Shown in pieces: positions 41,975-51,985 of a stretch of 64,000 nt of DNA. Each line of letters begins with the position of its first letter. Positions within the stretch are counted from its first letter, which is position 1. Source of the stretch: Buttiauxella gaviniae ATCC 51604 (GTDB taxonomy: Bacteria; Pseudomonadota; Gammaproteobacteria; Enterobacterales; Enterobacteriaceae); the NCBI RefSeq assembly GCF_001654835.1, contig NZ_LXEP01000003.1, positions 124,001 to 188,000 of the forward strand, given 5' to 3'. Position numbers and translations under genes: made by a program. The notes under the pieces were generated by a model, which had not been told where the DNA came from, ran no database searches, and saw only the letters and a list, made by a program, of their open reading frames with translations.

Positions 41975-43302
41975 GCCGCGACCTCCAGGGTATCTCGCTG
42001 CCACACGCATTTTCCGTTGACCCAGGTGTGCCAGATGTTGCGATCATCACCAAGAGTCATCAGCACGAACAGTTTTTCGTAAATGTCGCGGCTATTTGCG
42101 TGGCGCATCTTCTGTAGCGGAGATACAGCCAGGTCGAGAACCACGAAGTCTGCCTCTTTGCCGGGTAAGAAATTGCCAATTTTATCATCGAGATCCAACG
42201 CGTGAGCTCCGCCAAGAGTTGCGTGATAAAACGCTTCACTGGCACACAAACGGTAGCCTTGAAGTTGCGCGACTTTGTACGCCTCAGCCAGTGTTTGCAG
42301 CATATTAAAAGTTGTGCCTGCGCCAACATCGGTACCAATACCCATGCGGATCCCTCGGTCATGGCACTGCTTTAAGTTAAACAAACCACTACCGAGAAAC
42401 AGGTTAGAGGTTGGGCAAAAGGCGATTGCCGATTCGGTTCGATGCAGACAATCCCACTCGCAATCCTGCAAGTGGATGGCATGCGCAAAGACGCTGCGTT
42501 TGCCCGTCAATTGGTACTGGTGATAGACGCCCAAATAGCTTTCGGATTCCGGCCACAGACTTTTTACCCAAGCGACTTCATCGCTGTTCTCACTAAGATG
42601 AGTGTGCAGCCAGGTATCGGGAAACTCTTCACGTAACGTTTGTACCGCTTCGAGTAATTCAGGTGATGAGGTTGGAGCAAAACGAGGCGTCAGCGCATAG
42701 TTCAGCCGCCCTTTTTTGTGCCAGCGTTGAATAAGCTCACGGGTTTGCAGGTAGCTTTGTTCGGGTGTTTCCGTGAGATAGTCCGGCGCGTTACGATCCA
42801 TCATTACTTTACCGGCAATAAGCCGCATCGAGAGATGTTCCGCCGCGCTAAAAAGTGCATCGACTGATTGTGGATGTACTGTGCCAAATACCAGAGCCGT
42901 GGTTGTGCCATTACTCAGTAACTGGCTAAGAAAGAAGGCTGACATTTTTGCCGCGTGCGAACTATCCTGATATTGGCTTTCAACCGGGAAGGTATATGTC
43001 TGTAGCCATTCCAATAGCTGTTCACCATAGGCACCAATCATTTCAGTTTGCGGATAATGCAGATGGGTATCAACGAAGCCCGGAATAATCAGCTTACCGC
43101 GATAATCAATGTAATCATTTTCAGCCAGCAGATGGCTGCGCCCTTCTTCCCACGGTAACAACGCGACGACAGTGCCTTCCTTAAGGAACAGCACTGCATC
43201 TTCGTGATGACGAGCATTAGCCAGTAATTCCTCGGGATTCGTCCCAGTTTGAGTAATATCGAAAAACTGACCGCGTAGCGCTTGCGTGTAATTAACTGTC
43301 AT
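41971..43302 (-). CDS. guaD: Guanine deaminase
   Basis: 443 residues. Amidohydrolase with GFVDTHLHYPQTEMIGAYGEQLLEWL (metal-binding HxH), RFAPTSSPELLEAV, LHTHLSENSDEVAWV and GIGTDVGAGTTFNMLQTL. It converts guanine to xanthine, the substrate of the XdhAB encoded next. First gene of the guaD-xdhA-xdhB-xdhC operon. The upstream region carries two PurR-like boxes. Confidence 0.94.
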   Translation of the reverse strand: MTVNYTQALRGQFFDITQTGTNPEELLANARHHEDAVLFLKEGTVVALLPWEEGRSHLLAENDYIDYRGKLIIPGFVDTHLHYPQTEMIGAYGEQLLEWLQTYTFPVESQYQDSSHAAKMSAFFLSQLLSNGTTTALVFGTVHPQSVDALFSAAEHLSMRLIAGKVMMDRNAPDYLTETPEQSYLQTRELIQRWHKKGRLNYALTPRFAPTSSPELLEAVQTLREEFPDTWLHTHLSENSDEVAWVKSLWPESESYLGVYHQYQLTGKRSVFAHAIHLQDCEWDCLHRTESAIAFCPTSNLFLGSGLFNLKQCHDRGIRMGIGTDVGAGTTFNMLQTLAEAYKVAQLQGYRLCASEAFYHATLGGAHALDLDDKIGNFLPGKEADFVVLDLAVSPLQKMRHANSRDIYEKLFVLMTLGDDRNIWHTWVNGKCVWQRDTLEVAA

Positions 43303-43658
43303 CGCCGTACCTGTAATTGGTTTGTGAAGAATGAGTTAATAGCTGCAATGTTGATGCCATGTTGGAATTTAGATTTAATCATTTTTATAACAGTAGCTTA
43401 GGTTACATACTCTCTTGTTGCGCAACAATTATGCAACTTTTTAGCATGCAAACGATTGCTCCCTCCTGCAAACGGTTGCCTTTTGGTATCATGAGCTGGA
43501 TTGTTAAAATTTAAGCAATAGCCTGCACCAACAAGTTGCACAGACATGGCCTTGTTGCACCAGTAATGCACAGGTGCTGCCATACTAAAGTTCAATTATC
43601 ACTAACAGCCTTAGCGTGCTAAGGTATTGCGACATAAAAAGCGTTGAGGAACAGTGAG
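43303..43658. promoter_or_regulatory. Divergent guaD / ydfG regulatory region with PurR-like boxes
   Basis: Two 16-bp sites resembling the PurR operator (consensus AnGCAAACGnTTnCnT): ATGCAAACGATTGCTC at 43446-43461 and CTGCAAACGGTTGCCT at 43466-43481, each one mismatch from consensus and 20 bp apart, on the same face of the helix. Other repeats are TTGCGCAACAATTATGCAAC (about 43417) and two GTTGCAC words (about 43533 and 43552). No gene is seen in the 356 bases. Confidence 0.65.
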
Positions 43659-44408
43659 ATGATTATTCTGGTAACCGGCGCCACTGCCGGATTTGGTGAG
43701 AGTATTACCCGTCGTTTCGTGCAACAGGGCCATAAAGTAATTGCCACTGGTCGCCGTCATGAACGTCTACAAGAACTTAAAGAAGAATTGGGCGATAGCA
43801 TCATTACGCTGCAACTTGATGTTCGCAATCGCGCGGCTATCGAACAAGCGATGGAGCAATTGCCAGCCGAATGGCGCAATATCGATATTCTGGTCAACAA
43901 TGCAGGTCTGGCGCTGGGCATGGAGCCTGCACATAAAGCCGACCCGGATGACTGGGAAACGATGATCGATACCAACAATAAAGGTTTGGTCTATATGACT
44001 CGCGCCGTGCTGCCTGGCATGGTTGAGCGTAACCGTGGTCATATCATCAATATTGGCTCTACCGCAGGTAGCTGGCCATATGCCGGTGGCAACGTCTATG
44101 GCGCGACTAAAGCGTTCGTACGCCAGTTCAGTCTGAACCTGCGTGCAGATCTGCATAAAACCGCTATCCGTGTGACGGATATTGAGCCAGGTCTGGTGGG
44201 TGGTACTGAGTTTTCTAACGTGCGTTTTAAAGGCGATGACGGCAAGGTTGAAAAAACCTACGAAAATGCCAATGCGCTGACCGCAGAAGATGTCACTGAA
44301 GCTGTCTGGTGGGTTGCCACTCTACCGAAGCACGTCAACATCAACACGCTTGAGATGATGCCTGTTAGCCAGTCGTTTGCAGGACTTAGTGTTCACCGCG
44401 AAGGTTAA
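43659..44408 (+). CDS. ydfG: NADP-dependent 3-hydroxy acid dehydrogenase / malonic semialdehyde reductase YdfG
   Basis: 249 residues from ATG at 43659 (GAGGAAC upstream). Short-chain dehydrogenase: [17 protein letters not shown] (TGxxxGxG), [35 protein letters not shown] with Ser-Tyr-Lys. It acts on L-serine, L-allo-threonine and malonic semialdehyde. The sequence is nearly identical in character to E. coli YdfG. Confidence 0.95.
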   Translation: MIILVTGATAGFGESITRRFVQQGHKVIATGRRHERLQELKEELGDSIITLQLDVRNRAAIEQAMEQLPAEWRNIDILVNNAGLALGMEPAHKADPDDWETMIDTNNKGLVYMTRAVLPGMVERNRGHIINIGSTAGSWPYAGGNVYGATKAFVRQFSLNLRADLHKTAIRVTDIEPGLVGGTEFSNVRFKGDDGKVEKTYENANALTAEDVTEAVWWVATLPKHVNINTLEMMPVSQSFAGLSVHREG

Positions 44409-44415
44409 TCACCTG

Positions 44416-44448
44416 GCCCATACCCACAACGCGCTTCTGGGTATGGGC
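44416..44448 (+). terminator. Hairpin after ydfG
   Basis: GCCCATACCCA pairs with TGGGTATGGGC across an 11-base loop. No T-run, but the stem is strong. Confidence 0.65.
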
Positions 44449-44503
44449 GATCGTACAAATAAATGTTAAATTTGCACGGCTCATCAACGATAAGAAAAAA
44501 TTC

Positions 44504-45190
44504 ATGTCACCGTCAAACTTGCTCAACCCCACACAACCTGTAAACCAACAAATCTACCGCATTTTGCGTCGTGATATTGTTCGTTGCTTAATACCGCCTG
44601 GAACGCCCCTTTCTGAAAAAGAAGTGTCGATACGTTTTGAAGTATCACGCCAACCGGTGCGCGAAGCATTTATTAAACTGGCTGAAACCGGGCTGGTACA
44701 AATTCGCCCCCAGCGTGGCACTTACGTTAATAAAATTTCTGTAAACCAGGTAAAGAATGGTTGTTTCGTCCGTGAAGCAATTGAACGTGCCGTGGTGAAA
44801 CGTGCAGCGAGTATGGCAACAGATGAACATCTGTATATGCTTGAGCAGTTATTAAACCAGCAACGAACCGCCATTGACCGCAACCAGATGGATGATTTTT
44901 TCCAGTTAGACGATGAGTTCCACCAGCAGTTAGCTCTGGTCGCCGATTGTAGCCTGGCGTGGGACACCGTCGAAAATATCAAAGCGACCATGGACCGTGT
45001 GCGTTATATGAGCCTAGATCACGTCACACCACCGGAAATGTTGCTTTCACAGCATCACGATATTTTTGAGGCGCTTAAACGCAAAGATGAAGAGAGTGTG
45101 GATCAGGCGATGCATCGCCATCTGCATGAGATAAGTCAGTCAATATTGTTGATTCGCAAAGAAAAGCGCGACTGGTTTAGTGAAGAGTAA
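44504..45190 (+). CDS. ydfH: GntR/FadR-family regulator YdfH (RspR)
   Basis: 228 residues. N-terminal GntR winged helix ([59 protein letters not shown]) and C-terminal FCD ligand domain ([41 protein letters not shown]). In E. coli YdfH represses rspAB. Here rspA is truncated and rspB missing, so its present targets may be ydfI and ydfJ. Followed by a terminator. Confidence 0.92.
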   Translation: MSPSNLLNPTQPVNQQIYRILRRDIVRCLIPPGTPLSEKEVSIRFEVSRQPVREAFIKLAETGLVQIRPQRGTYVNKISVNQVKNGCFVREAIERAVVKRAASMATDEHLYMLEQLLNQQRTAIDRNQMDDFFQLDDEFHQQLALVADCSLAWDTVENIKATMDRVRYMSLDHVTPPEMLLSQHHDIFEALKRKDEESVDQAMHRHLHEISQSILLIRKEKRDWFSEE

Positions 45191-45193
45191 TAT

Positions 45194-45216
45194 CTCGCCC
45201 GTTTCCGGGCGAGTTT
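45194..45216. terminator. Terminator between ydfH and ydfI
   Basis: CTCGCCCG, 4-base loop, CGGGCGAG, then TTT. Lies between convergent genes. Confidence 0.8.
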
Positions 45217-45228
45217 AGAACTTTATAT

Positions 45229-46680
45229 TTAGAACTTAGCAACCGTCGCTTTCGCGCCGTTTTCACGCAGTGCCAGATAAGATTCAGTAACCTGGGCTAC
45301 GAATTTGTCGGTAGCAGGTAAATCTTCACCAAAGATTGTTTTCAGCCCCAGCAGAGCTTTAACACGGGTTTCCCCTTCTTGACTTGCGCTAACCGCTTGC
45401 TCGATTGCAGACAGCAGCGGGTCACTTACTTCGATTGGATTGCCCTGCTCGTCAACACCGCCAACGTAACGCATCCAACCTGCAACACCCAGTGCCAGCA
45501 GATCAAATTTGCTGCCGTTTGCCAGATGCCAGCGAATGGAGTCTAACCAGCGTTGTGGCAGTTTCTGGCTACCATCCATGGCGATTTGCCAGGTACGGTG
45601 GCGTAGAGCCGGATTGGTATAACGTGCAATCAATGAATCGGCATATTTCGCCAGATCAACGCCCTGCACTTTCAGAGTTGGCGCTTGTTCTTGCAGCATT
45701 AATGCGTGCGCAGTACGACGATAGTTCTCATCCAGCATGCATTCAGAAATGTGCTGATAACCCGCCAGGTAGCCGAGGTATGCCAGGAATGAGTGGCTGC
45801 CGTTCAACATGCGCAGTTTCATCTCTTCGTATGGCAGAACATCTTTAACCAGTTCAGCACCCGCTTTTTCCCACTCAGGACGGCCAGCAACGAAGTTATC
45901 TTCGATGACCCACTGGCGGAATGGTTCGCATGCGATAGCCACAGGGTCAGCTACACCTGTCGCTTTTGCAACTTGCTCCAGTGTTTCTGCGGTCGCGGCT
46001 GGGACGATACGGTCAACCATAGTGGATGGGAATGTAACGTGAGTTTCAATCCATGCAGCCAGTTCTGGGTCAATCGCCTGCGCATATGCGGTGATAACGT
46101 TACGGGTGACGTGGCCATTTTCAGGCATGTTGTCGCAAGACATGACGCTAAACGCAGGCAGACCTGCCGCTTTGCGGCGAGCCAGTGCTTCAACAATTAC
46201 ACCCGGTGCAGATTTCGGCTGCTGTGGATTGGCCAGGTCGTGAGCAATTAATGGATGATCCAGCAAGATAGTGCCGGTTGCCGGAGTATGGCAGTAGCCT
46301 TTTTCAGTCACGGTTAATGAGACAATCGCAACTTCAGGTTGAGTCATTGCGGTAAATACCGCTTCCAGGCCATCAACCTGTGCGTGGATAGCCTCTTTCA
46401 CCACACCGACAACGCGGCAATGCCATGCGTCGGCAGACATTTCAGCCACGCTATAAAGGTTGTCTTGCTTTTTCAAATCAGCAATTTGCTGTTCGCCACC
46501 AATCAGGTTGACTTCGCAGTAACCCCAGTCGCTACCATGTTCATTTGCCAGGATATCGGCGTAAACCGCTTGATGAGCGCGATGGAATGCACCGAATCCC
46601 AAATGAACGATACGGGATACCAGTTTGCTACGGTCGTATTGTGGGAGAATAGCTTTTGCAGATAAGAGCTTGTTTTCCAT
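45229..46680 (-). CDS. ydfI: Mannitol dehydrogenase-family oxidoreductase YdfI
   Basis: 483 residues of the polyol/mannonate dehydrogenase family. [22 protein letters not shown] is the N-terminal NAD-binding motif, [15 protein letters not shown] and [20 protein letters not shown] carry the catalytic Lys and His of this family. Likely a fructuronate/mannonate-type reductase; the substrate is not shown by sequence. It may share a pathway with RspA (mannonate dehydratase-like). Promoter expected in 46681-46819. Confidence 0.92.
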   Translation of the reverse strand: MENKLLSAKAILPQYDRSKLVSRIVHLGFGAFHRAHQAVYADILANEHGSDWGYCEVNLIGGEQQIADLKKQDNLYSVAEMSADAWHCRVVGVVKEAIHAQVDGLEAVFTAMTQPEVAIVSLTVTEKGYCHTPATGTILLDHPLIAHDLANPQQPKSAPGVIVEALARRKAAGLPAFSVMSCDNMPENGHVTRNVITAYAQAIDPELAAWIETHVTFPSTMVDRIVPAATAETLEQVAKATGVADPVAIACEPFRQWVIEDNFVAGRPEWEKAGAELVKDVLPYEEMKLRMLNGSHSFLAYLGYLAGYQHISECMLDENYRRTAHALMLQEQAPTLKVQGVDLAKYADSLIARYTNPALRHRTWQIAMDGSQKLPQRWLDSIRWHLANGSKFDLLALGVAGWMRYVGGVDEQGNPIEVSDPLLSAIEQAVSASQEGETRVKALLGLKTIFGEDLPATDKFVAQVTESYLALRENGAKATVAKF

Positions 46681-46819
46681 TTTAAAACTCGCTGAGTAGT
46701 GAACTTGGGGACTGCCACAGACTACCTGACATGGTAGTCTGCATATTGATTTGCATTAAACTTTAGTGCTTTTGGTATGACACAACAAAAAAGGTGTATA
46801 ACAACTCACGCTTTAGTGT

Positions 46820-48118
46820 TTAAACATGCAATCCCTTTACCACGTGCTTAACAGGTGCGGGTTCGGCAGCATCTTCCAACAAGCTCAAATCACGGTCTTT
46901 CACCTCCGGCATGAGTACTGCCGAAATCAATCCAATTACAGAATAAGAAATCATCATTACTACAATTGGCCACCAGGAATCAGTCAGATTGACAAATATC
47001 CCCGCCAGCACCGGGCCAAAGCCGACAGCCACCAACCCCCCCGCCTCTTTAGATATGGCCATCCGTGTAAAGCGATTACGCGAACCGAACATTTCCGCCA
47101 TGGTAATGTTTTCCAGAGCAAACAGCCCCAGAACAGCCACGTTATGAATAATAATGATCGAGGCCATAATCACATTCACGCTATTACTCTTGTCCATAAT
47201 CATCGACAGCATCGGATAGGCGAGAATAATCGACGATATACTGACGATAATATAAGGAACACGGCGGCCTATTTTGTCGGACAGCCAGCCGAGGAATGGA
47301 ATGGTAAAGAAGCCAATCACGGAGCTTATCATCAGGGCATCAGTTGGCACGCTTTTCTCAAACAGTAGTGTTTGCACGAGGTAACCGGCGAGGAAGGTTT
47401 GAATTAACCCAGAGTTACCCGCCTGACAAAAGCGCAAGCCTGTAGCCAACCAGAAGGATTTGCTGGTGAACATTGCTCCCAGAGAATGGGTATTATCAGT
47501 TGCTTGTTTTGCCGCAGCCGCAGTTCCGGTTTCTTCGTTTACTTTTTCAAATACCGGGCTTTCTTTCAGATTCATACGCAACCAAATGGCAAAAATCATC
47601 ACCACTACGCTTGCGAGGAATGGCACACGCCAGCCCCAGGCCAATAACTCTTCTTTCGACAGGAAGAAGAACATGATAGCCCAAATGGCGGTTGCCGATA
47701 ATGTGCCGCAGTTAGTCCCCATGGCCACCAGTGACGAAATAATGCCGCGTTTACCTGTTGGCGCATATTCAGCGAGCATGGTTCCGGCACCGGATATTTC
47801 AGCACCTGCGCCCAGGCCCTGAATAATACGCAGTAGAACCAGTAATAACGGGGCAAAAATACCTATTTGAGCGTACGTCGGTAATACGCCAATTAATGTG
47901 GTGCAAATTCCCATCATTGTGATGGTAATAAACAACACTCTCTTACGGCCGATGGTGTCACCCATGCGGCCAAAGAAAAAGGCACCGGCGATGCGCGCGA
48001 TATAACCTGCGCCGTAAGTTCCCATCGCCAGAATCAGCGCCATGGCAGCGGATTGTTCAGGGAAAAAGATTTCATGGAAGACCAGTGCTGCCCCGAGGGA
48101 ATATAACTGGAAATCCAT
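46820..48118 (-). pseudogene. ydfJ: MFS metabolite transporter YdfJ, 5' end lost to a prophage
   Basis: An open frame of 432 residues starting MDFQLYSLGAALVFHEIFFPEQS, which corresponds to the middle of the first membrane helix of related metabolite/H+ symporters. MFS motifs GRMGDTIGRKRVL and AGAEISGAGTMLAEY are present, and the C-terminus is normal. In E. coli K-12 the same gene is interrupted at this place by prophage Qin. The N-terminus is therefore missing or replaced by phage sequence (the frame extends only a few codons upstream). Function doubtful. Confidence 0.82.
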
Positions 48119-48239
48119 AAATTCACGGGCTGTTTCGTTACACCACGGAATAGCCCGTATTTATCGGGAAGTAATCAGATGGTTAGCCTGCCAGCATATC
48201 CACACCATGGAATAGCATCATCTTAGCAAGGCGCTACCA

Positions 48240-48289
48240 TGCCCCATCCATGCCCCATCACATCACCGGCACATCGTCGAACTCACCAC
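48240..48289 (-). repeat. 50-bp sequence shared with the ispZ prophage (copy 2)
   Basis: About 46 of 50 bases match 13751-13800; the last 40 bases differ at one position. It lies 55 bp downstream of the UmuD'-like stop, so in both relics it follows the last reverse-strand phage gene. Confidence 0.8.
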
Positions 48290-48343
48290 CTCACCCATTC
48301 GCACCTACCTATACTTATATGTGAGGGAAATTGTCTCAATCAA

Positions 48344-48721
48344 TTAGACGCAGGGGTTGCCGTCATCGTCATAAAAACGGCGATAACGATGAATGACCGT
48401 TTTCACAAGCCTAAGCACTATCACCTCTGAGTCATCATCGAACGGCGTGAAGTTACTGCCATCAAAATTGGTCATGCCGCGTCTGCGACCCAATACAAGT
48501 TTCCGTATTACCTTGTCGCCGCACACCTCAACAAGAACAACATCGCCGTGGGCAGCACGGAAATCACGCTCACATACCAGCGGCGCTCCTGCCTGCAGCT
48601 CCGGACCTACCGTTTCCTCAGCTTCGAAGATGAAACAACTTGGCCCGGTGAACTGGAATACCTCAGTGCGATAATTTATACCGCCATCCATGTAGTCAGC
48701 TGCCGGTGATGGAAAGCCCAT
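48344..48721 (-). CDS. UmuD'-like (HumD-type) phage protein lacking the catalytic Ser
   Basis: 125 residues beginning MGFPSPAADYMDGG, i.e. directly at the residue where UmuD is cut to UmuD' (GFPSPAADY). P1 HumD and N15 encode similar pre-cut forms. AAHGDVVLVEVCGDKVIRKLVLGR matches [21 protein letters not shown] with the Lys retained, but the segment equivalent to GDSM reads AEETV, so no active-site Ser is seen. UmuD' partners UmuC in polymerase V; UmuC is not present here. Start overlaps the upstream gene by one base (TAATG). Confidence 0.82.
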   Translation of the reverse strand: MGFPSPAADYMDGGINYRTEVFQFTGPSCFIFEAEETVGPELQAGAPLVCERDFRAAHGDVVLVEVCGDKVIRKLVLGRRRGMTNFDGSNFTPFDDDSEVIVLRLVKTVIHRYRRFYDDDGNPCV

Positions 48722-48960
48722 TATCGCACACCGCCCATGTTCATCATGAAGTAAACTTTGTTCTCGCCCTCATGGTCTGTGTAGTCGCGGAACGAACGCT
48801 GATAGAACTTTATCCATTCGTTGGCTTGTCTAAGTGACCAGTGGTGATTGACCTTCTCAAGCTCGCGCACAAAGTCGGCAGCAGATACTACCTGACCCCG
48901 TACCGGGTCTTGCTTGATGGCACTGACGAACGCACTTCTGATGTCATACTCGCGCGGCAT
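48721..48960 (-). CDS. Small SOS-controlled phage protein of unknown function
   Basis: 79 residues from ATG at 48960, with AAGGAGTTCATC upstream. MPREYDIRSAFVSAIKQDPVRGQVVSAADFVRELEKVNHHWSLRQANEWIKFYQRSF looks like a small helical DNA-binding or regulatory protein. It is the first gene after a LexA box and is coupled to the UmuD'-like gene. I do not recognise the family. Confidence 0.75.
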   Translation of the reverse strand: MPREYDIRSAFVSAIKQDPVRGQVVSAADFVRELEKVNHHWSLRQANEWIKFYQRSFRDYTDHEGENKVYFMMNMGGVR

Positions 48961-48982
48961 GATGAACTCCTTTATCAAAATA

Positions 48983-48998
48983 CTGTATGTATACACAG
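48983..48998. promoter_or_regulatory. LexA (SOS) box
   Basis: CTGTATGTATACACAG fits the consensus CTGT-N8-ACAG exactly and lies 23 bp before the start of the 79-residue gene. It indicates SOS induction of the two-gene unit. Confidence 0.88.
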
Positions 48999-49070
48999 TA
49001 TTTAAAAACTGGTAGTTGATCAAGTGCTGATCAGTTGTTTGTTAGATGGTATGATCTAAGAAATTTTAAT

Positions 49071-50174
49071 ATGGCCTTTGCAAGTAAATTTAATATGCTT
49101 AAAAATGAATTGAAATCTATACAGGTTCTTCGTGCTCTTGCAGTAATTCTTGTTGTTATGTTCCATTTTAGATTTGATGCAGATGCAATAATTACAAATT
49201 CGCAGGTGGTATTTGCAAATGGCTCGATAGGAGTTGATCTATTCTTTGTGATTAGTGGTTTTATAATTTATTATGTGACAGACAATAACAAGCATGGTGT
49301 TCATGAATCTATTGTTTTCATAATAAAGCGGATATCTAGAGTGGCCCCACCTTACTATATTATATCAGTTTTGTTTGCTTATTTTTATACCGGGGATTAC
49401 TCAGATTTATTTAATTCATTCCTTTTCTTGCCAAAAACTATATATGAAGCTCCTTTTTTTGGCTATCCTTCTTTGGTTGTCGGCTGGTCTCTAAATTATG
49501 AAATGTATTTCTATATTGCCACAGCCGTTGGAATTTCGATTCTTAGTAAAATAAGATGGCCAATAATATTATCATTAATGATGGCTCCAATTATATGCAT
49601 GGCTTTATACTATGGAAATATATCGTTATCAAGTGCATTTATCTACACTACAAAATACCCATACCTGTCAATGATTTCAAATCCTATAATCATAGATTTT
49701 GCTCTTGGCGTTTTTTGTGGATGGATGACAAAGAAAGATTATTGTCTTAGTGATAAGTTTGTTGTTACAATGTCTATTCTTATATTCATGATTGTATATA
49801 TCGGCATTTCCAGGTCGGAGCACGGCCCCATTGTGTGGGGGGCCGCCTCATTACTTATTACTTTTTCTTTTGTTGAATTAGAAAAAAGAAAGCTTATCTA
49901 CTTACCGAAAACAATGATATATATTGGTAATATATCATTTTCAATTTACTTGATCCATATACCGGCACTTAAAATAATATTATATATATTCAATACATAC
50001 ACTCCAACGTTCAATATGACATTAAGACCTGAATGCTTATTCTTAAGTGCGTTGTTGCTAACAGCAATAATGTCTTTGGGATATCATTATATTGTAGAGA
50101 AAACATTGTGTGATACACTAAGAAAGATAATGCTATTTATCATTTATAAAACAAAAAGGGAATCAATTCCGTAG
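49071..50174 (+). CDS. Phage-borne O-antigen acyltransferase (OafA-like, acyltransferase 3)
   Basis: About 367 residues; starts at 49035, 49071 or 49095 are all possible and no ribosome site decides between them. Acyltransferase-3 family: SIQVLRALAVILVVMFHF (catalytic His region), GSIGVDLFFVISGFIIYYV, KRISRVAPPYYII and about ten membrane helices. Such enzymes O-acetylate O-antigen in the inner membrane and change serotype, often blocking the phage's own receptor. Strongly AT-rich compared with the flanks, a sign of transfer. Its end overlaps the convergent tail spike gene by 12 bp. Confidence 0.85.
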   Translation: MAFASKFNMLKNELKSIQVLRALAVILVVMFHFRFDADAIITNSQVVFANGSIGVDLFFVISGFIIYYVTDNNKHGVHESIVFIIKRISRVAPPYYIISVLFAYFYTGDYSDLFNSFLFLPKTIYEAPFFGYPSLVVGWSLNYEMYFYIATAVGISILSKIRWPIILSLMMAPIICMALYYGNISLSSAFIYTTKYPYLSMISNPIIIDFALGVFCGWMTKKDYCLSDKFVVTMSILIFMIVYIGISRSEHGPIVWGAASLLITFSFVELEKRKLIYLPKTMIYIGNISFSIYLIHIPALKIILYIFNTYTPTFNMTLRPECLFLSALLLTAIMSLGYHYIVEKTLCDTLRKIMLFIIYKTKRESIP

Positions 50175-51985
50175 ATATATATATATTTTGGCTGTCGACA
50201 TCCACGGATAGGATGTCGACGTAATATTTTTGAAATGCAATATTGTTTCCCCACTTGATCCTACTGATAAGTAGGCATTATCTTCACCGAAAGAAATAGC
50301 ATTAAATCGTGTCATCCTACCTTGCTTTAATATTGAATTAGCACCATCTGATGAAATCGCCCTCAACTCGTAAGAGCAATCACAATCAAAGTAAATTGGA
50401 GTAATTACGTATATCTCACCTCCTGTATATATAGCATCATTTAACATATAGTTAAATGTGTATTTAACATTGTCATTAACCGGTATGACAGCAGTGGGAT
50501 ATGCAAATGTTTTTTGTGTATTTAGATTTATTTGCAGTGAGTTTATTAATGATGGGGTATTAACAAGTTCTACTTTTGGCAATTCAGTGCCATAGTCATT
50601 TAAATTTACTTCTGAATTTAAAAGGCCGCTCATTTTAAATAAATATTTAACATCATACATCCATCCGCCATCCCCAATCTTTAGAGCATGGCTAACAAAA
50701 ACTCCGTCTTCTTTTCCTAGCACTGTGTCTACATTTTCACAATAAATGCCATTTAGGTTTGTAGTGTAATTTTCACCAGCCAGTGTTACTGCGCGTATCA
50801 TCTGTTCAAAGGAACTTCCTGAAAAATTGACATTCTGAGTATTATTTTGTAAATACAATGCATTTAGTGGTTCAGATAAACGTATACCATAACTTCTAGA
50901 TGAAATCCTTGATACGCAACTAACTAGATTTGTTGCCCTTCCTAGCGAAATAGCATAGGATCCTTTTTTTGCTTCATAATCACCAACTACATCTATTTCA
51001 TAGTTTGCATAAAACCCTTGAACAGAATAAATGCATACACCACAACCATGGAATGATACATCCGTTATGAAGCATCCTTGAGTAAAGCATCTTAAGTTAA
51101 ATACATTTTTAATATCCACGAATTGAATTCCTCGAAAAGAGGAATTTCTTACTATTGCAGTACCAATACATTCCTCATCTGACAAACCCGAGGTATTACT
51201 AACTAATTCACCAGATTTAAAATAACCAGTCTCAAAAATAGAAGTCCCGTTGTCAATTTCTGAAACTATTGTTGTCCCACTACCTACAAAATCAACATTA
51301 GAAGGGAATATTACTTTCTTATTTAATGTATACACATAGTTACCAATTTCGACTCGTCTCCTTTGCCCATATCCATCCATTCCGGCAGCTTTAGATGCCT
51401 TCTGGAATGCATCAGATGAGTCAAAAGAGGTTTTATTTCTACCTGGATAAGCACCGAATCTGTCAACGTGCAAATGCAATGTCGTCACCCATTTTACCCC
51501 GTTTGCATCGATAATCCAGGAACCACCATCTGTATCGCCTGGATTACCTGTTTCATTAGTTCTTCGCATGACATTTGTCGCATGAGACAAATTAAATACT
51601 CCAGCAGAATCAGCATGATATTTGACAATAGTCATTGTTTGTATTGATGAAGGAAATTTTGATAGCAATGCTGATGAGAAATCACTCACGTATATAGAAT
51701 TGGCTAGATCTAATAATGTAGCATCACCATAACCAATATTTCCAGCACCCGATGGCCCTGCGATCTGGCTTCGAAGTGCGGCATCACCAACATTCAGCCA
51801 CTTGCCAGGACCAACTCCGCCGCTTGTTTCTGGCGCAGAATTCGCAGGCACAACTTTTGGACCGGTAGCAAATGATCCTGTCCATTTGTAATATGAATTA
51901 TCATCAGGGTTAAACAACACTTCATTTGGCTTGGAAATGGTCGCTCCTGTGTCGAAGTCAACGCCGTTTAAAGTGATATAAATCA
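50163..51985 (-). pseudogene. Phage tail spike, 5' end missing, joined to rspA
   Basis: About 607 codons of a spike with head module [30 protein letters not shown]...GPGKWLNVG and beta-helix repeats (NSSFRGIQFVDIKNVFNLRCFTQGCFITDVSFHGCGVC), homologous to the spike at 13823. The tail-binding N-terminus is absent: at about 51985 the sequence passes into rspA. AT-rich body. Substrate unknown; likely O-antigen of this strain or its ancestor, in line with the acyltransferase beside it. Confidence 0.82.

Larger units (their letters stand above)
48119..51985. mobile_element. Phage relic between ydfJ and rspA (Qin-like position)
   Basis: Holds a 50-bp repeat shared with the ispZ prophage, a UmuD'-like gene with a companion gene and LexA box, an acyltransferase and a truncated tail spike. 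Both bordering chromosomal genes are cut (ydfJ at its 5' end, rspA at its 3' end). No integrase or att repeat remains. E. coli K-12 carries Qin between the same genes, so the insertion site is conserved. Boundaries are approximate. Confidence 0.82.
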
